This document shows positions 46,178 through 57,026 of a DNA stretch of 64,000 nucleotides, piece after piece. This stretch comes from Blasia pusilla (taxonomy: Eukaryota; Marchantiophyta; Marchantiopsida; Blasiales), in the NCBI GenBank assembly GCA_050084515.1, contig CM114274.1, forward strand, positions 17,608,001 through 17,672,000, in the 5' to 3' direction. The stretch's first letter is position 1. Each line of letters starts with the position of its first letter. The translations under genes were made by a program, and so were the position numbers. The notes under the pieces were generated by a model, which saw only the letters and a program-made list of their open reading frames with translations, was not told where the DNA came from and searched no databases.

Positions 46178-48178
46178 ATGAAGCCTGGTTGGCACGCATC
46201 TACTTTTCTTTGTTGGTTGACTATGATAAGTGAGGAGCAGGTGGTTACTCCAATGTTGGGGTCAGATGATGAGTCCTCAAATCCGGAGGTCAATGAGGAG
46301 GCGATAGGTAGTCGTGATATCCATGACGATGTGGAGGTTGTGGAGTTCCTACGTACTGGCGTCATAGCAAGCATAGTGAGTGCTAGGGAGCGGGGTCGGA
46401 TCCTACAGAGAGCCAAGAGGTTCAGGTGGAAGGGGAAACATATTCTACGGATATGGGGAGATAATAGGGTTTGAGTGGTACCTCATCCTTCCCACCGAAC
46501 ACGTGTAGTACGACATGCCCACGAGGAGTTGGAGCATTTTGGAGTAAAACGTACTTACAACTTCCTCCAGGTTTTTGGTTCCCTGCATAAGGGGACCAAA
46601 CATCATGAAACTTTGCCCAGGGTGACAGCCATCATCCAAGTACGCAGTGAAAAGGAAAAAAACCTCAAATGACCTCTCACACATGGAATTAAAATTCGTA
46701 AACCCTAAAAATGGTCTTCGATTTTTGGTTTCAGCATGGGGATCTAACTAGAAGATCTAAATGGTTGAAGTTGTGAAGGGATTTATGGCCCTAGGTAATG
46801 CCAAGTTTCAACACCATCTATTGGTGGGAAGAAAAGTTAACCCCATCATAACAAGAAAATCCCACAACGACTCGAAAGATTCTTACTTAAGGGCCTCTTC
46901 CTCCTTCTTGACCCCTCTTTTTCTACCCTCCACCCTCCACAAGGGGACCAAAAATCATGAAACTTACCCCAAGGTGGCAACAATCATCGAGGAACACAGA
47001 GGGAAAAGAAAAAACCTCAAATAACCACTCACACATGGAATTAAAAATTTAAACCCTAAAAACGGTCTTCCATTTTTGGTTTGAGGATGGGGGCCTTAAT
47101 TGCAAATCTGAACCATTGAAGTTGTGAAAGGATTTATGGCCTTAGGTGGTGCCAAGTTTCACCACCATCCAATTTTGGGAAGAAAAGTTAACTACATAAT
47201 AAGATGAAAATGGCATAGAGATGTGGAACAATTCGACCCAAATTCCTCCTCTTCATTCTTGAGCGCTCTTTTAGTACCCTTCCTCGTGAACCAAGGGTCA
47301 AAGTATGTTCATTGGAGATTTTGAAATCTACATATATAGAGCAAGGGCACCTCACTAGTAGTTAGTATATATATATATATAGGTTCAGCAGTTCGTAGCC
47401 ATGTGTATGGTATGGGATCGAGTGCGAGCATCCTTGAATGCTCCCACTCCACAGTTTCATCTTTTTCCGATTATGGATTTAGGTTATCGGTGGAGTCTAG
47501 ACTTCGCGGGACCTTAACCATTGACGGGGCATCATTACAGGTATGTGTTGGTCATGGTGGACCATTTCTCCGAGTGGATAGAGTTGGTGGCACTACCAGA
47601 CAAGGCTAGCGAGGGAACAACTTACGTCTTCTAGATCATGTGCTTAGTCATTTCGGTGCACCAGCGGAGGTGTAGACAGACCAGGGTACTGAGTTTAGGG
47701 GAGAGTTTCATGTCTTGAGTAATCAAGCGCTAATAAATCACGGCACCACGTCCAGAGATCATCCTCAAGCAGATGGGTTGGTGGAGAGAGTAGTATAGAC
47801 GGTGAAGAGAGGATTGCGCAATTATGGCTTGTAGCGGGAATAGTTAGGAGGTTATCGTCCAAGGATTAGGAGATTTTATCCTAGAGATTACGTGCACTTA
47901 CAGCAGGTGGTACCCACGATGCTAGATGTCACTACAGCACACACAATTCTACGTGTGCGCGAGGTGTTATCGACCGGAGTCCTCATGTTGGAGGGACAGT
48001 ATGGTATGGTTTGGAAGGATCATGTGCACCATGTCATCTTTTGAACGTGGACTGGACAGTGGATCCGAGCTTGGCAGTGGTACCTACAAGCTTGAGGTGT
48101 ATGTTGTGTGGATCTACATGGGGTGCAGCCACCATATTGGTATGTGATGGTTGTTCTCGAGGGTGGCATATGTCATGT
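46178..48178 (+). pseudogene. Copy B integrase with PHD-like finger, split by a repeat
   Basis: Frame 46178-46474 matches the linker before the zinc domain (DIHDDVEVVEFLRTG, ILQRAKRFRWKG). HAHEELEHFGVKRTYNFLQ follows and ends at 46565, where the repeat block begins. The match resumes at 47379 (FVAMCMVWDRVRAS, with the first zinc Cys kept and the second changed), then GYRWSLDFAG and YRYVLVMVDHFSEWIELVAL, with damaged later parts to about 47840. The tail has LRVREVLSTGVLMLEG and, in frame 48011-48283, CAPCHLLN and a PHD-like CMLCGSTWGAATILVCDGCS with RGWHMSC (Cys codons 48098 to 48178). The final Cys pair of a canonical PHD is not seen. Confidence 0.82.
46566..47378. repeat. Two-unit tandem repeat inserted in the copy B integrase
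   Basis: AAGGGGACCAAACATCATGA at 46588 recurs as AAGGGGACCAAAAATCATGA at 46938, about 350 bp later. The following blocks (CTCACACATGGAATTAAAA, ACCCTAAAAA, GGTCTTC, TTGTGAA(G/A)GGATTTATGGCC) also recur. The block ends with a TA microsatellite (47366-47381). It replaces about 33 bp of integrase coding sequence relative to copy A. Confidence 0.85.
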
Positions 48179-49439
48179 TTGAACAAGCGGAGGCCTCCGG
48201 CCCGTAGGGCAGCGCTACGTCTTTCGCTTACGTACACCTTATTGGGTATTTTTTCCACAACTCTTCCTTTCAAAAATCTATGAGCCTGTATGTTGGTATC
48301 AGAAGATGGATTTGAACCCCCTGGAGTGGGCTACTCTTGCATAACCTTTTACGATTTCACAAGGCCGGAAATATATATATATTTTTTCCACAACATTGGG
48401 TAATTGCTGTCAAATAAAAAGCCCCAGGCTCCTACTAAAATAATAAATTCCCGATAAAGCTGCTAGTACCGGGTAAACTCATATTGGCTAAAGTAAAAAA
48501 TAATTGGAGATTTCCAACCCTTTACCAGTATTTCAATGAAAATCCCGGGAACCGAGACCCGTCTCTCTGAGGCCTCCTCTTGATGTAGCTCCCACGTGAC
48601 AATGGATATGTCCGAGATGTATATGGGAAAGTGGATCATGTTAGAAAGATGTGATATCTGCTATCTGGAGTTGGGGGGATCCAACTGCCAGTTAGGGGGG
48701 CAGTTGTATGATCTCGATGTATATGTGTGAGTTGATTTTTTGTACTTGTATGGATCTAACCGTATATTTGGGAAGATACATGTGTGGTGTGGATGTGACT
48801 AGTGATATGTATTGTGTAGCAATATGTATGCGCACGACAATTGTCAAATCTGAGTAGCCAATAGGTAGGGATCTATCCCGGTGATGACATAGAGAGCCAA
48901 CGGACTATCTTGAGTATAACTTTGTCTTGAGGTGTTGGATGGGGTTCAGGGTAGTTCCGTTCTGTCAGAAACATCGTTTCTGACGACTTTCCTTTCGGGG
49001 TCTTTTACAGTTGGATGACTTGTTCAATAGGTCATCCGGCCCTGGTAATCTCTACGCGTAGGTTATCGTGAGGATTGCTATCTTTAGGGGAGGAGCCTTT
49101 TGGCTCTTCCCATATCTACATTTAGGAGAGAGATGGATTTCTCAAGCCATCTTTCTCATGTTGGGCCGTTGGAGCATCATTCTTGTTTGTGTGTGTGAGT
49201 TAGGACTGGGTGCTAGCATATGGATTCTTTGATAACGTAGGGTGGACGAGGCTCGATATGCCAATGTAGAATGAAGAGTGGAGTTTTAGGCTGGGTGTGC
49301 CGTTTTCACTCTTATTTTTGTTGTGTCATCTTGATGTATATGTGTGAGTTAATTTTTTGTACATGTATGGATCTACCAGTATGTTTGGGAAGCTGGTGTT
49401 GTGTGGTATGGATGTGACCAGCGATATGTATTGTGAAGC
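48179..49439 (+). other. Non-coding tail of copy B with a duplicated segment
   Basis: A segment of about 130 bp beginning GATCTCGATGTATATGTGTG at 48714 recurs near 49330, with shared GTATGGATCTA and GATGTGACYAGYGATATGTATTG blocks. It probably represents the 3' non-coding part or LTR of the DNMT-gypsy. 48400-48580 resembles, in reverse, the insert at 44301-44517. No coding sequence seen. Confidence 0.5.
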
Positions 49440-49812
49440 AATGTGTATGCGCACAACAGGTTTCATCAGGGAGACTATGTCTACTTACAATAGACGGCAC
49501 CCATGACACTGGCTGTGACTACATGGTGCACTATCTTGAGGGTGTATAATGTGTTGTCATCTAGTGTTCTCCTATGGGAGGGACGCTATGGTATGGTTTG
49601 GAAGGACCATGTGCATAATTGTGCGCCGTGTCACTTTCCAGGCGTATCTTGACGGTAAAATTGATCCGAGCTTAGCACTATTTCTTGCAGGCTTCCATTG
49701 TATGTTGTGTGGTTCTACCCGTGGTGCAACGACTATGCAAGTCTGTGATGGATGTTTGAGAGGGTGGCATATGGCATGTCTAACTCCACCTCTCACTAGG
49801 GTTCCTTGGTGA
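49440..49812 (+). pseudogene. DNMT-gypsy copy D1: integrase tail with PHD-like finger
   Basis: The plus strand encodes MVWFGRTMC, IDPSLALFLAGFHC and then CMLCGSTRGATTMQVCDGCL, RGWHMACLTPPLTRVPW (Cys codons from 49699 to 49779). This has the PHD pattern CxxC, CDGCxRGWHxxC and the typical LxPPL(T)xVP run after it. The frame stops right after VPW, and the last Cys pair was not found. In a neighbouring frame the NCAPCH motif precedes it, as in copies A and B. Such fingers usually bind histone H3 tails, which would suit targeted integration. That role is inferred. Confidence 0.72.
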
Positions 49813-50210
49813 CGAGGGATGTGCTCGAGATATACATAGAGTGTGTAATTATAGATTTTGACTTGTGTTTGTGACATGGATGATAAGAAGATGACTAACG
49901 ATGGGGCTACATGAGCACTTGGCCTTTTTGCTCTTAGCATCCTAGAGATGTGTATCAAGGTAGGAAAGGATAAATGGCTATCTTAAGTTAGGAGGACCTA
50001 ACCTAGCGAGCAACTAGGGAGATGATTGGAGATATTTTGGTACTTCTTGTCTCAATGTATGGATTCCATGAGTTAGCACACGCGAGATCGTGTGTGTTTG
50101 TGTGTGCATTCGATGATAGCCATGTATGTTGTGTAGCGATGTGTATTTGCACGACAAGATCCATACATAGTTGGCCTACAACAGTGGCTACAGTAGCAAA
50201 GTTGCTAGCT
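49813..50210 (+). other. Element tail without coding sequence
   Basis: 49880-50030 is similar to 51610-51745 (GATGACTAA, GCATAG/GCATCC, CTATCTTAAGTTAG/CTATCTAGAGTTAG and ACTAGGGAG/CCTAGGGAGGTGATTGG blocks). 50040-50165 matches 43860-43990 in reverse. Both are probably parts of the DNMT-gypsy tail. Confidence 0.5.
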
Positions 50211-51545
50211 AGACCTGTGATAGAGCGCGTAACGTCTCACTAAGAGTTGTTGTATTGGACAACCAAGATGAAGTATTCTAGTTGGTTGGTCCGTTTGGGG
50301 TTGAGTATCGACTGTAGCGTGTACTTCTTGATTCAAAAGCTAGTGTAGGTTCTTTCAGGACCAGATCAAGTACCTTGGACATATCCATGGGGTATTGGAG
50401 TTACGTAGATGAAGGTGGAGGCCACAACACGCATTCCTCACCCTATAGATCTGAGTTCAGTTTGAGCTTTTATGGAATTGGCAAACTATCATCAGCGGTA
50501 TGTGAAGGGCTTTAGTGCCATTGCAAAGTCACCAAATTTATTGACTACCCTTGACTAGGAGTGATTTTAAGGAGATGATTCGGAGCAAGCCTTTTAGAAG
50601 CTCAAGGATAGGTTGACATTGTTGCCCATTTTAAGGAGACTTGTGTGTGGTCGTTTGTTCGAATTACATACAGACTAGAGTATGTTTGGGGTTAAGAGTA
50701 GTGCTCACTCAATGAGATGATGAAAGGAAGAAGCTTGTTATGGCATATATGAGTTGCTCGAATAATGTTGCAGAGAGGAAGTACAATTCCTATGAGGGAG
50801 AGTGCTTAATTGCAGTGTAGGCAATGACCCATTTCAGATGTTATTTGTTCGAAAACCCTGTCACTCATTATTGATCATGAGCGACTCAAATGGTCGATGG
50901 AATCTGAGAAGCTTATACAAAAGCTTGCTAGATGGGCACTCTTGTTTTACGGGTACAATATTTAGGTTGTCCATGGATGAGGACATCTGAATCAAGATGC
51001 AGATGGGTTGAGCCCGTACCCATGCATGAGCTATGGATGCAAGTGGAGCATAGTGGCATGGTGAGAATGATAAAAAGATGATATGAAGTTGACATGGATT
51101 TAATTTGCCTATTTGTGTCTATTTGCTATGTCAAGTTAGTAGGAGGCATCCACTCCAAGAGTGAGATTGGAAGGTGAGTCTTGAGATCCAAATGCTAGTG
51201 AGGGGTGGATAGGGACTTGAGACATCCATGCTGATGAGATGATCTTGCAGTACCTGTGCACTAGTGTATAAGCTACAATAAGCTAGGAGGTTCATGTGGG
51301 AGGGGACGGATATGCTTTGAGTTTAAGAGGATGGACGAGTGTGGATGGTGCCATATCCTTCAAAGCGAACACGATTTTTGAGACATGCTCACGAGGAGTT
51401 GGGTGATTTTGGAGTCAAACAGATGTAAATCTTGCTTTAGATTTAGTATTAGTGGCGTAGTATGGAGATTGTTGTTAAACAATTTATAGCCAAATGCATT
51501 GTATGTGATAGGATGCGAGCAAAGTTCAATGCTAGAAATACATAA
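50211..51545 (+). pseudogene. DNMT-gypsy copy D2: protease remnant, RT thumb, RNase H, integrase zinc domain
   Basis: 50211-50340 matches the linker before the protease (RPVIERVTSH, LLYWTTK). At about 50340 the sequence jumps from LLDSKA to the RT thumb (FFQDQIKYLGHIHG), so the DNMT and most of RT are deleted. RNase H remnants follow (FELHTD then a stop, SMFGVKS; KYNSYEGECL near 50780; IIDHERLKWSMESEKL near 50870). The integrase zinc domain is at about 51290-51530 (RRFMWEGTDML, HAHEELGDFGVKQ, CIVCDRMRAKFNA). It is full of stops. It shows that the family also exists as internally deleted forms. Confidence 0.78.
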
Positions 51546-52309
51546 CTAAGGATACCATATGATAGGTAGATTACAAGATAACTCTTGATGTTATGGATTG
51601 AAGGAAGGTGACTAAAGATGGGACAACCTAGTACCCAATCTCCTGATCTTAGCACCGAAAAGATGCATAGCATTTACACTTGTTTTGTAGGCTATCTAGA
51701 GTTAGAGGGACATAACCATCACCTAGGGAGGTGATTGGGGTTGTCCAATCGTTCATCTGTAGATTTTTTAAGTTTAAAATTAGATGGATCTTAGATTTAT
51801 GCACATGATAGTTGACCTATGCTAGCAAAGATGTCTATTCGCATGATAGTTGTCATGACTAGGGAGCAATTAGGGTTGTCTAGTCGTTCATGTGTAGATT
51901 TGTTAGGATTCAAGGTCCAAGGTATATATTCTTTTATATTGGGGTTGTCCAATAGTTCATGTGTAGATATGTTAGGATTCATAGTTGGATGGATCTTAGA
52001 CTTGTGTGCCCGATACCCGATGTATGTTGGGTACATTGGCAATAGGTCCATTTCACGCTATGATGATACACAATGGACCTATTGCCAACCTCATCTAACA
52101 TCTCAAGAAAAAGTTACAACCAAATCATTTGCGGGCCCTCTATGTCATTGACATGGTAGAACTCTACCTCTCGGCTAACTAAGATGTGACAGTTATCGTG
52201 CACTTATATATCAATACACAATCCATATCGTTGGTCACATCTAAACAAAATGTCGATGTTCCCAACACACGCGTAGATCACACAAAAAAATATACTCACG
52301 TACGTATAC
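51546..52309. other. Non-coding, with a thrice-repeated motif
   Basis: GGGTTGTCCAATMGTTCATSTGTAGATTT-like blocks occur at about 51733, 51876 and 51943, and the GATGGATCTTAGAYTTRTG block follows two of them. 52140-52250 read in reverse matches the element-tail motif at 48790-48890. No gene seen. Confidence 0.5.
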
Positions 52310-52333
52310 CAAGATCATGCAATCATCCCTCTA
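52310..52333 (-). pseudogene. DNMT-gypsy copy G: last recognisable DNMT scrap
   Basis: Joining 53350-53394 and 52310-52333 across the solo LTR gives, on the minus strand, a stretch that lines up by eye with the DNMT segment before motif IV in copy A. The match is short and weak, so this is an inference from position as much as from sequence. Confidence 0.35.
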
Positions 52334-53344
52334 TGTCGCGACCCTCATAACCAAACAAACACCAAACAAACGTCAAGCGGAACATCATAACTTTAGTGGG
52401 TTCACGCTATGATGATTGCGATTTGGAGAGGTCTCTTGGAAAAGTCCAAGAGACGAAATGCCCATTAGAGTTTATGCGTTTTTTGCATTTATAGTCACGA
52501 TCAGGAAACCAGGACCAAATGAGAACCAAGACTTGAGATGAGTTGAGTCTAGGAAGGTTGGTTGCCATAGAAGTGAGAACCAGATTTAGAATGCGACTAG
52601 TATTTGGGTATTTTGACCATAACGTTTAGTCTTGAGATGCCTTTGGGACAAGTAAGGTGGAGTTGAAAAGCTTATGCCAAGAAAATTAAAATGCACCAAA
52701 GATCTCAGAAAACGCTTAAGCAAAGCTTGAGATATTTGCCAAAAATGACTGTAAGAGAAGTCGGGTTGAGGGCCAAAATGAGGGGCCTGATTGTCTTTCC
52801 CTAAAGTTAGGGGGAGGGTGGAGATCCCTAGAATTACTAGTAAGGGGGAGTGACTCCAAGGATTCTTGGAACCTGAACGCCACTTTGAGCGCTAAACGGC
52901 ATCTCAAGGGCACGGAATGGAACAAGAGTTTGACGTTGGAACTCGAAACCCAAACCTGATCCAAGGGAGTGGATTTCGTAAGCCACACTTGGATTCCAAC
53001 CCGCGAATTTTTTTTTTGAGTCACGATTAGAGACTCATTGGATGTCCATTGGATAGTTGGGACCACCTGGCTTACGTGCAAACGTCGTTTCAGGTTCCTG
53101 AACTGACCAGAAAGTATGTCCCAAGTCTTGAGAGACTTGCTTCTGTGTAAACCAAGAAACTAGGAAGGTTGAGCTTGATGAGAGGCCAAGTCGAGAACTT
53201 GGAAAGTTAGAACGCTGATTGACCCACACCCGATTGAGTCGTGAGTGCGTGATTAGGTACAGATCAGCATTGAGAGCATGTCCTACTAAACGCATGCTTC
53301 CGCAACACTAAAGATTTGTGTTCAAGGAGAGTAGGCGCACGACA
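52334..53344 (+). repeat. Solo LTR of the chromodomain gypsy family
   Basis: 1011 bp starting TGTCGCGACCC and ending GCACGACA, alignable to 4266-5278 over its whole length. It is flanked by a perfect 5-bp target duplication CTCTA (52329-52333 and 53345-53349). No internal region is present, so it arose by recombination between two LTRs after insertion in copy G. Confidence 0.95.
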
Positions 53345-53399
53345 CTCTACCTAACGAGCCATTGGATCCCCCTAACACCAAATAGCACACATAACATTC

Positions 53400-53863
53400 T
53401 GTGAGAAAAGCAGAAAGTGACTAAATCACTGAAATCTTTACAAAACTTAGAGATACAAAGTGGCCTAGTCCGTCCGTGCGCTCACAGAAGAGCTTCGATG
53501 GAACCTGAACTGGGAGATAACTCGACATACGAGAATGCGCTACCGCTGCGGCTCCCGACTATTTGACTACTCGGGAAAACTTGGGTTTTTACCTATTTTT
53601 CTTCGTTTCTATTAATAGAAAAATTTTGCATCTAAATTTTGCGTTACTAGGTTTATCTAACCCTATATTGCATCAGGGTGTCCCGCACCCTGATGCAATA
53701 TAGGGTTAGATAAACCTAGTAACGCTACTCCGTAAACCACCTACGTCATATTACTATGACTCCTCCAACGTCTAAGTCAGAACCATCGATCTAGGCTTCT
53801 CCTCATACAAGGGGGCCGATCAAATCAATGGTGCTCAGAGGAGTGGATGTTGAGAATCCAATA
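53400..53863 (-). repeat. Copia 3' LTR
   Basis: 464 bp. In element orientation it begins TATTGGATTCTC and ends CTTTTCTCACA. The expected TG start is TA here in both LTRs, so the change predates insertion. Contains the 40-bp-arm hairpin at 53641-53725. Confidence 0.93.
53641..53725. repeat. Long hairpin inside the copia LTR
   Basis: Arms 53641-53680 and 53686-53725 are exact reverse complements (40 bp each) around a 5-base loop TCCCG. The other LTR has the same structure at 58198-58282 with one arm mismatch. It is therefore part of the LTR and not a later event. Confidence 0.95.
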
Positions 53864-53879
53864 CCCCCCCTCAATATCC
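53864..53879 (-). promoter_or_regulatory. Copia polypurine tract
   Basis: On the minus strand GGATATTGAGGGGGGG directly precedes the 3' LTR start TATTGG, the expected place for plus-strand priming. Confidence 0.85.
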
Positions 53880-53899
53880 ATTCTCATGTGGACTACTGT

Positions 53900-56760
53900 C
53901 TTGGACCTATGCCAAGACCCTTCAGATGTCGGTGAAGCTGATCTCCGCTCAAGGCTTTCGTGAAGATGTCTGCACGGTTATCCTCTGTTGGACAATAGAC
54001 TAACTTCAAAACCTCTCTCTCGATCAATTCACGAACAAAATGGTACTGGATCTCTATGTGCCCGACGAGCATGAAACACAGGATTATGTGCTATGGCAAT
54101 GCAACTCGATTGTCACACCCATTACTGAAGAGCACTTTCAGGTGCTTCTCCTATGTCCTCCAAGATTCCATCTCAACCATATCGCTTCACAAGAAGCATA
54201 ACAAGCCGCTTTGTACTGCTGCCTTGGTAGAAGAAAGAGCCCATCAGAGGTTGCTTCTTGTGACCCATGACACACACCTGATCCTACCAAGAAGCAATAA
54301 CCAAACGATCTTCGAGAATCTGAATCTCTTGCCCAACTGAGTCACAAAACTCGTCATTTCCGTCCTCGCTCCATAGGTGATGCCGTACTCAATAGTGCCT
54401 TTGATGTACTTCAACACACGCATCCCTCGCCTTCCAATGGTTCTCACGAGGCTTAGTTGAGAACCTACTCAATACTCCCACATGAAGCTAATGTCCGGTC
54501 TCTTGTTACACAAAAATATCAAAGCGCCTACAAGCTTTCAGACAACTTTTCATCTACCAATGGTGAAACATCCTCCATCGAGTTTCAACTCTACCTCCAT
54601 TGGCGAGACCATCGCCTTACACTCGGTCATCCCGAATGCCTTCAAGATTTCTCTAGCATATACTGAGAGAGAAAAATAGAATCTGATTGTTGCCAAATTT
54701 CCAAAGTCCTATAAAGTAGTGTGTAAGACCTAAATCTGACATTTCAAACTCAGATTCCAACACTCCCTTCATTTCCTCTATTTTCTTACTGTGGTCTCTT
54801 GTGATGATCAGATCATCCACATACAAGACTATCAACATATACATCCCATCTTCGCAAAACACATACAAATTTGCTTCTGAAGGACTCTTCATGAGACCCT
54901 TCTCTCAAAAGAATATATCTATTCGTTGATACCATACCCTTGGGGCTTGCTTCAACCCATACAATGCTCGATGAAGTAAACAAACTTTCTCTTACGATCC
55001 GGTGTCTCAAAACCTGGTGGTGAGAAACATATACCTCCTCCTTGAGACTCCCGAAAAAAGGACTTCACATCGACAGTATACAAGGCCAACGTCTTGTTCC
55101 GCAACCGCTAGAACAATTTGAATGGTTGTCATCCTTGTAGTGGGAGCAAAAGTCTCATAGTAGTCAAAGCCTTTGATTTGTGAGCATCCTTGTGTGACCA
55201 ACCTCGCTTTGAATTTATCCAATGTACCGTCCGACTTGTACTTGGTCTTGTACACCCACTTGGTGCGATATCTTCCGCCCCTCTCGGCTTTTCAACCAAA
55301 GTCCAAGTTTCATTTCTCTCGAATAGCGTCCATCTCCGTCTGCATGGCCTCTCTCCATTGAGGATGAGCCAGGGCCTCATCCAAGCATGATGGCTCTTCC
55401 ACCTTCAAGACCTCGTCATCGGGGCCATGTTGACGAGATGTGCGGAAGCTCTATTCTCGCTCCTCTAGTCTCTTGGATCTCCTTGGATGTGTAACAACTT
55501 CATCGATTCTTTGGTGGATCCTTACCATCCAAGAGCCGCTTTATCCACTAAGGGTATGACGACCGTAGTGGAAGAGCATGTTGCTCTTTGTAATCATCAC
55601 CAAAATCTTCTTCTTGATGATCTGGTGTAAACATCTGTGGTGTGCTCTGGTGGGTTATCTCTTCGTTTGATGATAATGTGGACGGACCACTGATATCCGC
55701 CACTTGACGAGGCTGTTCCTGGAACACCACGTCACGACTCACAAGCATCTTCTTTTCCTCAGGACACCAAAGGCGATAAGCTTTAGACTCATCATCAGTA
55801 TCCCATAAAGATGCACTTCTGCTCTTGACTCCAACTTGGTCCTCCATGCTTCAGAATATGTACAAAACACTCACTACCAAAAGTCCTGAAATGTTGGACT
55901 GATGGTACCTTACCTGAGTATGATTGATGAGGAGTCATGCCTTGCACTGACTTGGTAGCACTTCTATTTAGAATGTATACGGCAGTATTAACAGCTTCAG
56001 CCCAAAAGCCTTCTGTCAAACCTTTTGCTTTCATCATACATCTTGCCATCTCCACCACAGTGTACGATTTCGACGCTCAACAACTCCATTTTGTTGTGGT
56101 GTATGTGCCGTGGTTAAGCGTCGCTTGATTCCATGCTCTCCCAAATATTTGTTGAATTCTGTTGATAAGAATTCTCCTCCTCGATCCGTGCGAAGCTTTT
56201 GTACCTTCTTTCTTGTCTCATTCTCAACCAGGTTGTGCCATACTTTAAATTTTCCAAAAGCACTTGCCTTATCACGAAGGAAATACACCCACATCTTCCT
56301 ACTATAATCGTCGACAACTAAAAAGAAGTAGGAAGAACCACCTAATGCCACGTTCTCATTTTACCACAGAGGTCAGCATGTATCAACTCTAGAGGAGCCT
56401 TTGCCCTATTGCTGGACTCTTGTGGAAATGGTTGTCGGTGTTGCTTGCCCATCATACAAGCTTCACAAGTATCCGACACTCCATAAATTGTTGGTAAATC
56501 AGCAACCATGCCAGATTTCTGCATCTGACTTAGTAAGGGAAAGCTTAGGTGACAAAATCTTTCATGCCACAACTTACTGCTACTAAGATCTGTACCTACA
56601 CTTGTCGTGAAAGCATACAACTCGTAGATATTTCCACATCGTATACCTTCACCCACTACTTTCCCATTGGCATCCTCAATGACTGCTCCAGTTTTCTTGA
56701 AACGAACTTCTAGGTCACGATCACATAATACTTCCACTGAAATCAAATTTCGCTTCAACT
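53900..56760 (-). pseudogene. Copia pol: pre-integrase, integrase, RT, RNase H
   Basis: From 56758 down: GAG-pre-integrase with LWHERFCHLSFPLLSQM and CEACMMGKQHRQPF. The integrase core has VVDDYSRKMWVYFLRDK, RTDRGGEFLS and HTPQQNGVVERRNRT, so all acidic residues are kept. GFWAEAVNTAVYILNRS and TFGSECFVHI follow. RT starts near 55380 (MYKTKYKSDGTLDKFKARLV, FAPTTRMTTIQIVLAVA), has LYVDDLIIT near 54830, and continues to VLKYIKGTIEYGI near 54420. The RNase H end (PTEDNRADIFTKALSG) lies near 53960. Frameshifts fall near 56345, 56045, 55840, 55130, 55010 and in RNase H. The reading frame is broken but the catalytic motifs mostly survive. Confidence 0.92.
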
Positions 56761-57026
56761 CTGGTACTTACAAGACATCGCTTAACTTCTTTTCATCTCC
56801 TTTTGTGAGACTAAAGAAATTGTGCCTTTTCCTTCTCTGGGCACTTTGCATTATTCCCAACAAGAACAACGATGGGCTCTCAGAGAGGTCAGAAGGAGCT
56901 ATACCAATCCTTATGATTGGTCATATGCCTAGATGCTCCACTATCGAGCACCCATGCATCTTCACTCTTTGTCTTAGTGGTATATTCTCGCTTGTGTGCG
57001 TAACTCTTCTATTGCTACCCAAGCAT

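Larger units (their letters stand above)
41790..48178 (+). mobile_element. DNMT-gypsy copy B, 5' truncated
   Basis: Plus-strand order is protease, DNMT, RT, RNase H, integrase and PHD-like finger, the same as copy A, but gag is absent. It is interrupted by an inverted copy of repeat R (44003-44733), itself holding a 217-bp insert, and by a tandem repeat block (46566-47378). About 375 bp of the RT palm, with the YxDD box, are deleted near 45385. It is older or more damaged than copy A. Confidence 0.87.

Noticed and set aside
46566-47378. Intron in the copy B integrase
   Set aside because: The ends happen to be GT and AG, but 33 bp of coding sequence are missing relative to copy A and the block is a tandem repeat, so insertion is simpler.
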